The notes under the pieces were generated by a model. That model had not been told where the DNA came from. It did no database searches and was given only the letters and a program-made list of their open reading frames with translations. The position numbers were made by a program, and so were the translations under genes. From contig NZ_BPEW01000042.1 of NCBI RefSeq assembly GCF_019654975.1, positions 1 through 36,754 of the forward strand: DNA of 36,754 nucleotides, given 5' to 3'. Of this stretch, positions 26,431-34,510 are shown one piece after another. This stretch comes from Shewanella sp. c952 (GTDB lineage Bacteria; Pseudomonadota; Gammaproteobacteria; Enterobacterales; Shewanellaceae). Position 1 is the stretch's first letter. Each line of letters opens with the position of its first letter.

Positions 26431-28038
26431 TTACATGCGGAACACACCAAATTTAGTCTCTTCTACAGGCGCATTAAGCGCAGCAGAAAGGGCTAAACCA
26501 ACAACGTCTCGGGTTTGTGCTGGGTCAATAATGCCGTCATCCCATAGTCGTGCACTGGCATGGTACGGATGACCCTCTTTGTCGTATTGTTCAACAATAG
26601 GGTTACGGAAACTTTGTTCATCTTCATCTGACCAGTCAACGCCTTTGCGCTTTAATCCGTCGCGCTTAACTGTGGCTAAAACGCCAGCAGCCTGTTCGCC
26701 ACCCATGACTGAAATACGAGCGTTTGGCCACATCCACATCATGGTTGGGTCAAAGGCTCGACCACACATGCCGTAGTTGCCTGCGCCGTAGCTGCCACCA
26801 ATAATAACGGTGAACTTAGGCACATTGGCACATGAAACTGCGGTAACCATTTTAGCGCCATGCTTGGCGATGCCTTCATGTTCGTACTTTTTACCCACCA
26901 TAAAGCCAGTAATGTTTTGTAAGAACAACAACGGAATTTTGCGCTGACAACACAGCTCAATAAAGTGCGCGCCTTTTTGCGCCGACTCAGAGAACAAGAT
27001 GCCGTTATTGGCGACAATGCCGACCGGATAACCATGGATGCGGGCAAAGCCACACACTAAAGTATTACCGTAATTGGCTTTGAACTCGTCAAAATCAGAA
27101 TCATCAACAACACGGGCAATCACTTCTTTTACATCGAAAGGTTTTTTAAGATCGGTACCGACGATGCCGTACAGTTCGCTTATATCGAACTTAGGCGGTT
27201 TAACCGGGCTTAGCTGTGCGGCTATCTGTTTCTGATGATTAAGACGGGTCACTGATTTACGCGCAAGTTCTAATGCGTGCTCATCGTTTTGCGCCATATG
27301 ATCAGCCACACCTGAAATTTTAGTGTGTACTTCCGCGCCGCCGAGCTCTTCTGCGGTAACCTCTTCACCTGTGGCCGCTTTAACAAGAGGCGGCCCAGCA
27401 AGAAAGATAGTGCCTTGCTCTTTGACGATAATCGACTCATCTGCCATAGCGGGTACATAAGCACCACCAGCGGTACAAAGTCCCATCACTACCGCGATTT
27501 GTGGAATACCTTTGGCTGACATTTGTGCTTGGTTATAGAAGATCCGACCGAAGTGGTCTCTGTCTGGAAATACTTCATCTTGGCGCGGTAAGTTAGCGCC
27601 GCCTGAATCGACAAGGTAGATACAAGGCAGGTGACAACGGCTAGCAATTTCTTGGGCGCGTATGTGCTTCTTTACCGTGACAGGGTAGTAGGTGCCGCCT
27701 TTTACGGTGGCATCGTTGGCAATGATCATACACTCAACACCACTGACTCGGCCTATACCAGCGATAACACCTGCGGCGGGTACGACATCTTCATACAGTT
27801 CATAAGCGGCAAATTGCGAGATCTCTAAAAACGGCGAGCCTGGATCGAGCAGTTTTTCAACGCGCTGACGCGGTAGGAGTTTGCCTCGAGACAGATGGCG
27901 TTCTCGAGCAACGTCACCGCCACCGAGTTCAATCTGTTGCAGTTTAGATTTAAGATCATCAACGACTTCAGCCATATCATCGAACTTGGCTTTGAATTCA
28001 TCGCTGCGGGCATTAATACGACTGCTTAGTTGAGTCAC
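26431..28038 (-). CDS. liuB: Methylcrotonyl-CoA carboxylase carboxyltransferase (beta) subunit
   Basis: This transfers the carboxyl group from biotin on LiuD to methylcrotonyl-CoA. It has 535 residues in the carboxyltransferase (crotonase-related) fold. Characteristic runs are LSRGKLLPRQRVEKLLDPGSPFLE, YLVDSGGANLPRQDEVFPDRDHFGRIF, the CoA-site MGLCTAGGAYVPAM, LFLQNITGFMVG, and the C-terminal GGSYGAGNYGMCGRAFDP with MGGEQAAGVLA. The start codon is GTG at 28038, preceded by AGGAT. It lies 124 bp after liuA, a gap with a stem-loop and a short tandem repeat, and 40 bp before liuC. Confidence 0.96.
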   Translation of the reverse strand: MTQLSSRINARSDEFKAKFDDMAEVVDDLKSKLQQIELGGGDVARERHLSRGKLLPRQRVEKLLDPGSPFLEISQFAAYELYEDVVPAAGVIAGIGRVSGVECMIIANDATVKGGTYYPVTVKKHIRAQEIASRCHLPCIYLVDSGGANLPRQDEVFPDRDHFGRIFYNQAQMSAKGIPQIAVVMGLCTAGGAYVPAMADESIIVKEQGTIFLAGPPLVKAATGEEVTAEELGGAEVHTKISGVADHMAQNDEHALELARKSVTRLNHQKQIAAQLSPVKPPKFDISELYGIVGTDLKKPFDVKEVIARVVDDSDFDEFKANYGNTLVCGFARIHGYPVGIVANNGILFSESAQKGAHFIELCCQRKIPLLFLQNITGFMVGKKYEHEGIAKHGAKMVTAVSCANVPKFTVIIGGSYGAGNYGMCGRAFDPTMMWMWPNARISVMGGEQAAGVLATVKRDGLKRKGVDWSDEDEQSFRNPIVEQYDKEGHPYHASARLWDDGIIDPAQTRDVVGLALSAALNAPVEETKFGVFRM

Positions 28039-28109
28039 AATTTCAATCCTTTTGAAGCGGAATAGAGGCCGACGTTAAGGCTGTCTCCCCTGTCCAAATT
28101 TGGGCGCTA

Positions 28110-28130
28110 AAGGCTCGCTAATCGAGCCTT
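28110..28130 (-). other. Stem-loop between liuA and liuB
   Basis: An 8-bp stem AAGGCTCG / CGAGCCTT with a five-base loop sits in the liuA-liuB gap. There is no T-run on the transcribed side, so it is probably an RNA-processing or stability hairpin rather than a terminator. Confidence 0.45.
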
Positions 28131-28142
28131 GTTATTGATGAT

Positions 28143-28172
28143 TTACTTTGGCTTACTTTGGCTTACTTTGAT
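28143..28172 (-). repeat. Three-copy 10-bp tandem repeat at the liuA stop
   Basis: The unit TTACTTTGGC occurs twice exactly and a third time with two changes (TTACTTTGAT). The third copy contains the liuA stop codon. Slippage here could add bases after the stop without harming the protein. Confidence 0.85.
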
Positions 28173-29332
28173 TCGTTAAACAGCTCTCGACCAATCAACA
28201 TACGGCGAATTTCTGAGGTGCCAGCACCAATTTCATACAGTTTTGCATCACGTAATAAGCGGCCTGCAGCATACTCATTGACATAACCATTACCACCGAG
28301 AAGTTGAATCGCATCCAGTGCCATCTTAGTCGCTAGTTCTGCTGAGTATAAAATGGCGCCTGCGGCATCTTTACGCGTGGTTTCACCACGGTCACAAGAC
28401 TTGGCAACGTTGTAGATGTACGACTTAGCAGCGTTCATGCCTGTGTACATATCGGCAAGTTTGCCCTGTACTAGCTGGAATTGACCGATGGACTTACCAA
28501 ATTGCTCACGTTCGTGAATATAAGGCACCACGATATCCATACACGCCGTCATGATCCCAAGCGGGCCACCAGACAGAACAACACGTTCGTAATCAAGGCC
28601 ACTCATTAATACTTTCACGCCATTGTTTAGGCCGCCAAGAATGTTCTCTTCAGGCACTTCACACTCTTCAAAAACCAGCTCACAGGTGTTTGAACCGCGC
28701 ATGCCGAGTTTGTCTAGCTTCTGCGCTTGAGTGAAACCTTTAAAACCACGCTCAACGATAAATGCGGTAATACCATGAGCGCCTTTATCAAGATCGGTTT
28801 TCGCGTAAATAACATAAGTATGGGCATCTGGACCATTGGTGATCCACATCTTATTGCCGTTAAGAATGTATCTATCGCCCTCTTTGCGGGCATGCAGTTT
28901 CATTGACACAACATCTGAACCAGCATTGGGCTCACTCATCGCTAACGCACCAATATGCTCACCGGTAATAAGCTTGGGTAGGTATTTGGCTTTTTGCTCA
29001 CTATTACCATTGCGGTTAATCTGGTTAACACAAAGGTTTGAGTGAGCGCCGTAACTTAAACCGATAGAGGCGGATGCGCGTGAAATCTCTTCCATAGCAA
29101 CAACGTGGGCAAGGTAACCCATGCCTGCACCGCCGTACTCTTCTGATACGGTGACACCCAATAAGCCCATGTCGCCCAAGACTGGCCAAAGCTCATTAGG
29201 AAAGGCGTTATCAAGATCAGTTTTTGCCGCGATAGGGGCAATTTCATTGGCAGCAAAACCTTGTATGGCATCGCGTAGCATGTCGACATCTTCGCCAAGG
29301 CCGAAGTTTAGAGATGAGTAGAGTTGAGTCAT
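28163..29332 (-). CDS. liuA: Isovaleryl-CoA dehydrogenase
   Basis: This is an FAD-dependent acyl-CoA dehydrogenase converting isovaleryl-CoA to 3-methylcrotonyl-CoA, giving electrons to ETF. It is about 389 residues. Family motifs seen are LGVTVSEEYGGAGMGYLAHVVAMEEISRAS, GALAMSEPNAGSDVVSMK (FAD/substrate contact), KMWITNGPDAHTYVIYAKT, the LDYERVVLSGGPLGIM segment near residue 250 with the catalytic-glutamate position typical of isovaleryl-CoA dehydrogenases, and QLLGGNGYVNEYAAGRLLRDAKLYEIGAGTSEI. ATG 29332 is preferred over an upstream in-frame codon, as AGGAC precedes it. It is the first structural gene after liuR. Confidence 0.96.
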   Translation of the reverse strand: MTQLYSSLNFGLGEDVDMLRDAIQGFAANEIAPIAAKTDLDNAFPNELWPVLGDMGLLGVTVSEEYGGAGMGYLAHVVAMEEISRASASIGLSYGAHSNLCVNQINRNGNSEQKAKYLPKLITGEHIGALAMSEPNAGSDVVSMKLHARKEGDRYILNGNKMWITNGPDAHTYVIYAKTDLDKGAHGITAFIVERGFKGFTQAQKLDKLGMRGSNTCELVFEECEVPEENILGGLNNGVKVLMSGLDYERVVLSGGPLGIMTACMDIVVPYIHEREQFGKSIGQFQLVQGKLADMYTGMNAAKSYIYNVAKSCDRGETTRKDAAGAILYSAELATKMALDAIQLLGGNGYVNEYAAGRLLRDAKLYEIGAGTSEIRRMLIGRELFNESK

Positions 29333-29436
29333 GTGCTTGTGTCCTGTCAATTTGTCTATCTATGCGAGTTCACTGATCTGTGTCGTGATACTCAACGGCT
29401 TATTATTTTGTTGGTGTTATCAATGACTGTTGCTGA

Positions 29437-29832
29437 CTAGCTATTATTGGCCAGTGCATCGCGGCATTGCTGCTCCGCGGAATTTAGTTCCATGAGCACG
29501 ACTTTGATGTCATCCATCTGCTGCTGCAGGGCGACTTTTTTGTCTTCCACCAAGTCGAGCATGGTGTGTAGTTGTGTGCTGCTGTTTTTATCTGCATCGT
29601 AAAGCTCGAATAAACGTCTGGTTTCAGCGAGTGAAAAGCCTAAACGCTTACCGCGTAAAATAAGTTTGAGTCTGACTCGATCTTTGAGATTGTAGATGCG
29701 AGTTTGGCCACGGCGCTTAGGTTTAAGCAGCCCTTGGTCTTCATAAAAACGAATACTACGAGTCGTGATATCAAACTCTTTTGATAGATCACTAATAGAG
29801 TATGTCGTTTGGGGTAACTGGTTGTCTGACAT
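29437..29832 (-). CDS. liuR: MerR-family regulator LiuR
   Basis: This is a transcription factor of the MerR family controlling branched-chain amino acid (liu) genes. The product is about 131 residues: an N-terminal winged helix YSISDLSKEFDITTRSIRFYEDQGLLKPKRRGQTRIYNL with the RSIRFYEDQGLL signature, a middle region, and a C-terminal dimerisation coiled coil (about residues 80-125). It lacks the cysteines of metal-sensing MerR proteins. The start is uncertain: ATG 29832 has GGTG six bases before; ATG 29844 and a GTG at 29865 are in frame upstream. It is the first gene of the leftward operon, with a LiuR-type box 45 bp before the start, suggesting autoregulation. Confidence 0.93.
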   Translation of the reverse strand: MSDNQLPQTTYSISDLSKEFDITTRSIRFYEDQGLLKPKRRGQTRIYNLKDRVRLKLILRGKRLGFSLAETRRLFELYDADKNSSTQLHTMLDLVEDKKVALQQQMDDIKVVLMELNSAEQQCRDALANNS

Positions 29833-29876
29833 TAATAACACCATATTTATTAACTTTTCCTGCACGATATATGAAG

Positions 29877-29892
29877 TTTACGTAAAGGTAAA
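29877..29892 (-). promoter_or_regulatory. LiuR-type operator before liuR-liuABCDE
   Basis: Read leftward the site is TTTACCTTTACGTAAA, containing the perfect 10-bp palindrome TTTACGTAAA and matching 12 of 16 positions of the box before etfB. A TATATC -10 candidate follows eight or so bases downstream, so the box is in the place expected for a MerR-type operator in a promoter. Confidence 0.75.
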
Positions 29893-30184
29893 GTTTGAGG
29901 TGGGTCACAAACCATGATTTGATGTCAATTGTGCGTGCCAATCTAGCTTGAAAAGATAAACAAACGTTTGATTTCTCGATTGGTGTTTTAATGTTAAGCT
30001 GTTATATAACAACTATTTATGTTGACTTGTGTTTTTTGATTGGTGCTGAATAAAATAGTTTTCCTTACTCATTCTAAGGTCTAATGGGGATTTATTGTGC
30101 AGCGGAGCATAATGCTTCAAAGGACAATAATCATTGAGATGTAGTTGTGATTACGCTCAGATGACGTTAACTGGAGTATGCATA

Positions 30185-32089
30185 GTGAAACACAAAAACA
30201 CGCAGTTACATGCAAGTTCAATCTCAGACCCGCAACATTTTTGGGCGCAAGCGGCACAAACTATAGATTGGGTGTCACCATGGGACAAAGTACTCGATGA
30301 CAGTGAGGCACCTTTCTATCACTGGTTCAAAGGGGCAAAGCTCAATACCTGTTATAACGCAGTCGATAGGCATGTAGAGGCGGGGCGTGGAGCGCAGGTT
30401 GCGATTCAGTATGTTAGCCCAGTTACAGATACCGAATATGGAATTACCTATGCGGAGCTGCAAGCTCAAGTCAGCCGCTTAGCTGGCTATATGGACTCTA
30501 TTGGGGTGAAAAAGGGCGACCGGGTGGTGATCTACATGCCAATGGTGCCTGAAACCGCTTATGCCATGTTGGCCTGTGCCCGCATTGGCGCGATTCACTC
30601 AGTGGTCTTTGGTGGCTTTGCTGCTAACGAGTTAGCCACCCGTATTAATGACGCTAAACCTAAACTTATCTTGTCAGCATCATGCGGTATTGAGCCCTCA
30701 GGTGTAGTGGCTTATAAGCCACTACTGGATAACGCATTAGAGCAAGCGACTCACAAGGTTGAGCATTGCCTCATCTTAAATCGCAGTCAACTTGAAGCAA
30801 GCTTACAAGTTGGCCGAGATGTTGACTGGCAAACTGGCGTGGCAACCGCACCAAATATTGATTGTGTGGCGTTAGATGCAACCGATCCGCTGTATATTCT
30901 TTATACCTCAGGCACCACGGGCCAACCAAAAGGGGTGGTACGTGATAATGGCGGCCATAGTGTGGCGCTCGCATGGTCAATGAAACACATTTATGACATT
31001 GAAGCGGGTGATAGCTTTTGGGCGGCATCAGATGTGGGCTGGGTAGTGGGCCACTCATATATAGTGTACGGTCCCTTACTGGTGGGCGCGACCACCTTAA
31101 TGTATGAAGGAAAGCCGATTGGCACCCCTGATCCTGGCGCATTTTGGCGCACTATAGCCAAATACAATGTGAAGAGTTTTTTCACCGCCCCCACAGCAAT
31201 TAGAGCAATTAAACGTGATGATCCTGACGGTGAATACCTCAAGGGTGTTGATCTTTCATGCTTAAAGAATGTGTTCTTAGCGGGTGAGCGCTGTGACCCT
31301 GATACCTTACATTGGGCCGAGGATAAGCTTAACAAGCCAGTTATCGATCATTGGTGGCAAACTGAAACGGGTTGGCCGGTCGCCGCTAATTTGATGGGTT
31401 ACGCCCCTGTTGAAGTCAAAGCGGGTTCGCCAGCGCTGGCGGTGCCGGGTTATCAAATAGAGGTGGTTGATGTCATGGGCGAGCAAGTCGCGGCCAATGA
31501 GTCTGGTAATGTAGTGATTAAGCTACCACTGCCGCCAGGGACGTTAACGACACTTTGGCAAAATGAGCTGCGCTATGTGGATAGCTACTTGTCTATGTAC
31601 CCAGGTTATTACTTAACGGGCGATGCAGGCTATAAAGATGATGATGGTTACCTTTATATTATGAGCCGCATCGATGACATCATTAATGTCGCCGGACATC
31701 GCTTATCGACAGGGCGCTTTGAAGAGGTATTGTGTCAGCACGATGCCGTTGCCGAGGCGGCAGTGATTGGCGTTGAAGATGAGCTAAAAGGACAAGTTCC
31801 TCTAGGGCTGGTGGTACTCAAAAAAGGAGTCACGCTGGATGAGCAAGAGTTGAACAAACAGTTAATGGCACTAGTGCGTAAAGAGATAGGGCCCGTGGCT
31901 GCATTTAGGTTAGTGAGCGCGGTACAAAAGCTGCCTAAAACCCGTTCGGGTAAAATCTTGCGCGGCACCATGCGTAACATCGCCGACAATAAAAAATACA
32001 ATGTGCCAGCAACCATAGAAGATCCCGCAACCTTAGATATTGTCCGCAATACGCTAACTCGCATGGGATACGCTGACGCCCATGTATAG
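30185..32089 (+). CDS. prpE: Propionyl-CoA synthetase-like acyl-CoA ligase
   Basis: This is an AMP-forming acyl-CoA synthetase of the acetyl/propionyl-CoA synthetase group. It activates propionate (or a similar short acid) to its CoA ester. The protein is about 634 residues. The AMP-binding core is YTSGTTGQPKGVV, the WWQTETGWP motif follows, then YLTGDAGYKDDDGYLYIMSRIDDIINVAGHRLSTG and the C-terminal PKTRSGKILRGTMR with the acetylatable lysine. The FYHWFKGAKLNTCYNAVDRHVE start and RDNGGHSVALAWSM are typical of PrpE rather than Acs. GTG 30185 is chosen because GGAG lies eight bases upstream; a longer frame from 30134 is less likely. It diverges from liuR. A weaker box-like sequence (30161-30176) overlaps its leader. 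Propionate arises in valine/isoleucine breakdown. Confidence 0.88.
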   Translation: MKHKNTQLHASSISDPQHFWAQAAQTIDWVSPWDKVLDDSEAPFYHWFKGAKLNTCYNAVDRHVEAGRGAQVAIQYVSPVTDTEYGITYAELQAQVSRLAGYMDSIGVKKGDRVVIYMPMVPETAYAMLACARIGAIHSVVFGGFAANELATRINDAKPKLILSASCGIEPSGVVAYKPLLDNALEQATHKVEHCLILNRSQLEASLQVGRDVDWQTGVATAPNIDCVALDATDPLYILYTSGTTGQPKGVVRDNGGHSVALAWSMKHIYDIEAGDSFWAASDVGWVVGHSYIVYGPLLVGATTLMYEGKPIGTPDPGAFWRTIAKYNVKSFFTAPTAIRAIKRDDPDGEYLKGVDLSCLKNVFLAGERCDPDTLHWAEDKLNKPVIDHWWQTETGWPVAANLMGYAPVEVKAGSPALAVPGYQIEVVDVMGEQVAANESGNVVIKLPLPPGTLTTLWQNELRYVDSYLSMYPGYYLTGDAGYKDDDGYLYIMSRIDDIINVAGHRLSTGRFEEVLCQHDAVAEAAVIGVEDELKGQVPLGLVVLKKGVTLDEQELNKQLMALVRKEIGPVAAFRLVSAVQKLPKTRSGKILRGTMRNIADNKKYNVPATIEDPATLDIVRNTLTRMGYADAHV

Positions 32090-32287
32090 CGTTTAAGCCT
32101 AGTGGCTGGAAGTATGGCAGAGATGAACGGCTTCCAGCTATTAACACTGACTCTAAATGTAATTTATCTGTATTGAGCTTTTGCAAACCCATTGCGGTAT
32201 CTAGCTTATTATTAGGCAAAAGTGAGTGAGCACTAAGCTATAACAAAAAATGTTTGATGAACAACAGTAAGGCAATCGGATAGACGA
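32090..32287. other. Junction between prpE and the cassette array
   Basis: This is about 200 bp between the prpE stop and the outermost attC-like site. A weak hairpin GGCTGGAAG / CTTCCAGCT with an 18-base loop (32104-32139) lacks a T-run. No gene is seen. It is the chromosome/array border on the distal side. Confidence 0.5.
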
Positions 32288-32384
32288 TAGTGTCGCGTTA
32301 AACGGACTAAAATTGTTGGTGGGAATATGTCGCGAATCGAAGCCTAACTAAATGCTTTAGTTCGGTTTAAACGCCTTGTTAGTT
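32288..32384 (-). repeat. attC-like recombination site 6 (distal end), degenerate R'
   Basis: Read leftward, the 97-bp site begins AACTAAC (R'', containing the TAA stop of the preceding gene) then L'' GGCGTTTAAAC, and ends with the complementary CCGTTTAACGCG (L'). The final core should be GTTRRRY but reads GACACTA. The stem arms pair well, so this is clearly an attC by structure, but cleavage at the right core is probably lost. It is the outermost site of the array. Confidence 0.8.
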
Positions 32385-33458
32385 TTGCGTTGATGCGATA
32401 GATCTCGTTTCACCTATTTTCATTATCCAAAGATCTTCGTCAGAAAATCCACCATCACGCCCAGCCTTCTTAAATCTTACCGGGGGTTCAAACATGGGCT
32501 CATCCGACAAGCTGCTAATTGTCCCCCAGTGAGAAGAAATAAGTGTCTTGGCGTGAACATCTGATCCTATCGAGACAGCTTCCTCCGGAGTGACATGAGA
32601 CATCCACAATAACTCCCTTGGTTCATATGCACCTATAGGCAAAATAGCAAAGTCAAAGGAGTTATACTTATCACCAATATAGTTGAATATAGTGTCTGAA
32701 TAACCTGTATCGCCAATATAAAGAATTCGTTTTTGGAAGCTTTCAATAACCCAAGAAGCCCATAGCGTTTCATTATGATCTGAGGTGCTTCGTGCAGAAT
32801 CATGAACTGAAGGTTCCGCTGAAATCTTTACTCCTTCAACAGATATTGATTGCCCCCAATCTAACTCTGTCACCTTGTTATAGCCACGGTCGGTAAAAAA
32901 GGACTTGAGCCCTAAAGGAACAAGTACATGAATTTCATGTTTATTTTTTAATTCCCTAACGGTTTTATCATCTAAGTGGTCATAATGATTATGGGAAACA
33001 ATTATTATATCAATGTCAGGTAATTTGTTGATAGCTATAGGTAAATTTACAAATCTTTTGGGGCCAGCCCATGAAACAGGGCTCGCGCGTTTTGATAAAA
33101 AGGGATCGGTCAGAATTGTCACTTTAGAGGTTGTAATCAAAAAGCTTGCATGCCCCAACCAAGTAACGCGATCGCTGGATATTGAGTTTAAAAGCTGAAG
33201 AGACTCTAACTCAGTTAATTCATGCCCATCAGGAATATCAGGACCAAACAACGACCCCCATGCTCTTCGCATATAGAAAAAAAAACCTTTAGGTGCGGCA
33301 GTTTCTACAAAAGGGTGGTTCTGATACCCCTTATTCGTATGATGTTGGGGCTTAGTATCCGATGACATTTTCATCGAGTAATCTGAAGAGTTTGATGAGC
33401 ATGCTACTAATATAACGAATACAAGAGTTATACCAGCACGAAACTTTATGTTGCTCAT
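32379..33458 (-). CDS. Metallo-beta-lactamase-fold lipoprotein (NAPE-PLD/RomA-like), cassette 6
   Basis: This is a metal-dependent hydrolase of the NAPE-PLD/UlaG-type MBL branch, substrate unknown. The 359-residue protein has a lipoprotein signal with lipobox LVAC (Cys near residue 20), so it is envelope-anchored. The fold motifs are in order: WLGHASFLI and ILTDPFL, the metal site SHNHYDHLDD (near residue 155), EPSVHDSARS, YIGDTGYSD with the bridging Asp, PIGAYEPRELLWMSHVTPEEAV, and a final SSHWGT. ATG 33458 follows AGGGGAG; an ATG three bases earlier is also possible. Its TAA lies in the R'' core of the attC, so it is a cassette gene. It has AT-rich codon use compared with the liu genes. Confidence 0.9.
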   Translation of the reverse strand: MSNIKFRAGITLVFVILVACSSNSSDYSMKMSSDTKPQHHTNKGYQNHPFVETAAPKGFFFYMRRAWGSLFGPDIPDGHELTELESLQLLNSISSDRVTWLGHASFLITTSKVTILTDPFLSKRASPVSWAGPKRFVNLPIAINKLPDIDIIIVSHNHYDHLDDKTVRELKNKHEIHVLVPLGLKSFFTDRGYNKVTELDWGQSISVEGVKISAEPSVHDSARSTSDHNETLWASWVIESFQKRILYIGDTGYSDTIFNYIGDKYNSFDFAILPIGAYEPRELLWMSHVTPEEAVSIGSDVHAKTLISSHWGTISSLSDEPMFEPPVRFKKAGRDGGFSDEDLWIMKIGETRSIASTQN

Positions 33459-33470
33459 CATCTCCCCTAA

Positions 33471-33570
33471 AAATAACGCCCACTTAAACGGACAAAAATA
33501 GTGGGTTAAAATGTGTAGCGAAGTGAGGTGTAACTTACAGTTTTGTTTGCTTTTAAGTGCCTTGCTAGGC
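33471..33570 (-). repeat. attC-like site 5
   Basis: This 100-bp site starts with R'' GCCTAGC (holding the TAG stop of the CMD-like gene) and ends with R' GTTATTT. Inner arms pair well: GGCACTTAAAAGCAAACAAAA region with the complement of the CCGTTTAAGTGGGC region, with an extrahelical base. The R'' core has G in place of the consensus A. Confidence 0.85.
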
Positions 33571-33951
33571 TTTTATTAATTCACGCTCAACAAACACTTC
33601 TTTAGCTACGAACATACCATTTAAAGCAGCAGGAAAGCCAGCATATACAGCCATTTGTATGATGACTTCAATAATTTCTTCTGGCTTGCAACCTACATTT
33701 AAAGCCCCATTAATATGAACATTTAATTGAGGCAAGCAGCTTCCTAATGCGGTCAATGCAGCAACCGTTGCTAATTCGCGACTCTTTAAATCAAGTCCTG
33801 GTCGTTGATAGATGTCCCCAAAAGGAAATTCAATTGTATATTTTGCTAAATCAGGCGAAATTGCAGCCAAGCTATCAATAACTTTTTGTCCAGCTTGTCC
33901 ATCAATTTCATTCAATTTATTAAGGCCAGATTCATAACGTTGATTATTCAT
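33565..33951 (-). CDS. Carboxymuconolactone-decarboxylase-family protein, cassette 5
   Basis: This is a small CMD-fold protein of 128 residues, probably a homo-oligomeric all-helical enzyme. It has the family patterns LDLKSRELATVAALTALGSCLPQLNVHINGALNVGC and EEIIEVIIQMAVYAGFPAALNGMFVAKEVF. The single Cys in this region does not form the CXXC of AhpD-type peroxidases, so a peroxidase role is not supported; gamma-carboxymuconolactone decarboxylase activity is also unproven. ATG 33951 has GGAG five bases before. It lies downstream of a MerR-type gene in the same cassette, behind its own MerR-style promoter, so it is likely the regulated enzyme. Its stop codon is in the attC core. Confidence 0.88.
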   Translation of the reverse strand: MNNQRYESGLNKLNEIDGQAGQKVIDSLAAISPDLAKYTIEFPFGDIYQRPGLDLKSRELATVAALTALGSCLPQLNVHINGALNVGCKPEEIIEVIIQMAVYAGFPAALNGMFVAKEVFVERELIKA

Positions 33952-33995
33952 TAACACTCCAATTGTTGTTTATTGTGCACATCCACAATAATGCA

Positions 33996-34026
33996 ACTCT
34001 ACAACTTAGAGTGAACTCTAAGTCAA
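33996..34026 (-). promoter_or_regulatory. MerR-type promoter inside cassette 5
   Basis: Read leftward, a -35 TTGACT (34021-34026) and a -10-like TAGAGT (33996-34001) are separated by exactly 19 bp, the overlong spacing typical of MerR-activated promoters. The spacer region contains a perfect dyad, ACTTAGAGT and ACTCTAAGT around a 2-bp centre (34004-34023). The TGA stop of the MerR gene overlaps the -35 element. It would drive the CMD-like gene independently of the integron promoter. Confidence 0.8.
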
Positions 34027-34391
34027 GTGTTAAGTTCTAACTCAATGAGTTTACTGTAATGTTCAATTTTATCTTTAAGCTTTGTAAGGTGATATTTTTG
34101 TTGAGCTATTTTTTCTTCTAACTTAACGGCGTGGTCTTCTAAAATTTGCATTCTTAACTCAGATGTTGAGTCACCTTCATCTCTTAAATTTGCATACTGT
34201 AGAATATTATCAAGTGGCATTCCGGTATCTTTTAACCGCTTTATGAATTGAATCCATATGACCTCCTTTTCTGTAAACCAACGATGACCACTAGCGTTTC
34301 GAGAAATGTTTCTTAACAAGCCTATTTTCTCGTAGTATCTAATTGTGTGAGAAGATATATCTGTGATTTCGGAAAATTTTTGAATATTCAT
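34023..34391 (-). CDS. MerR-family regulator, cassette 5
   Basis: This is a 122-residue transcription factor. The N-terminal winged helix reads MNIQKFSEITDISSHTIRYYEKIGLL with the HTIRYYEKIGLL signature, then GHRWFTEKEVIWIQFIKRLKDTGMPLDNILQY, and a C-terminal coiled coil (about residues 80-120) with no metal-binding cysteines. It is of the HMMR/AdhR-like type that senses small organics rather than metals, though the ligand is unknown. ATG 34391 lies 17 bp inside the cassette after the attC R' core; a longer frame would begin within attC. The next gene is a CMD-family protein behind a dyad this protein probably binds. Confidence 0.9.
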   Translation of the reverse strand: MNIQKFSEITDISSHTIRYYEKIGLLRNISRNASGHRWFTEKEVIWIQFIKRLKDTGMPLDNILQYANLRDEGDSTSELRMQILEDHAVKLEEKIAQQKYHLTKLKDKIEHYSKLIELELNT

Positions 34392-34408
34392 GTACAACTC
34401 ACGAAGAA

Positions 34409-34510
34409 GCCTGACGCCCACTTAACGGGCTAAGTAATGGTTGGATAAAATAGTGAACGCAGTGAACAAAAGCCAACTGTTTTTTGTCCTGATTTAATGA
34501 CTTGTTAGCT
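34409..34510 (-). repeat. attC-like site 4
   Basis: This 102-bp site has R'' AGCTAAC (containing the TAA stop of the small membrane-protein gene) and R' GTCAGGC. Arms include AGGACAAAAAACAGTTGGC and the later TTATCCAACC and GTTAAGTGGGCG. R' has a C where the consensus has T (GTT), a single deviation in the cleaved core. The ACAGTTGGC element is shared with sites 1 and 3. Confidence 0.85.

Noticed and set aside
29961..29970. Palindrome CAAACGTTTG between liuR and prpE, like a PsrA site
   Set aside because: Only 10 bp and without the spacing known for PsrA sites; could be chance.
32104..32139. Possible terminator after prpE
   Set aside because: Stem relies on G-U pairs, loop is 18 bases and no T-run follows.
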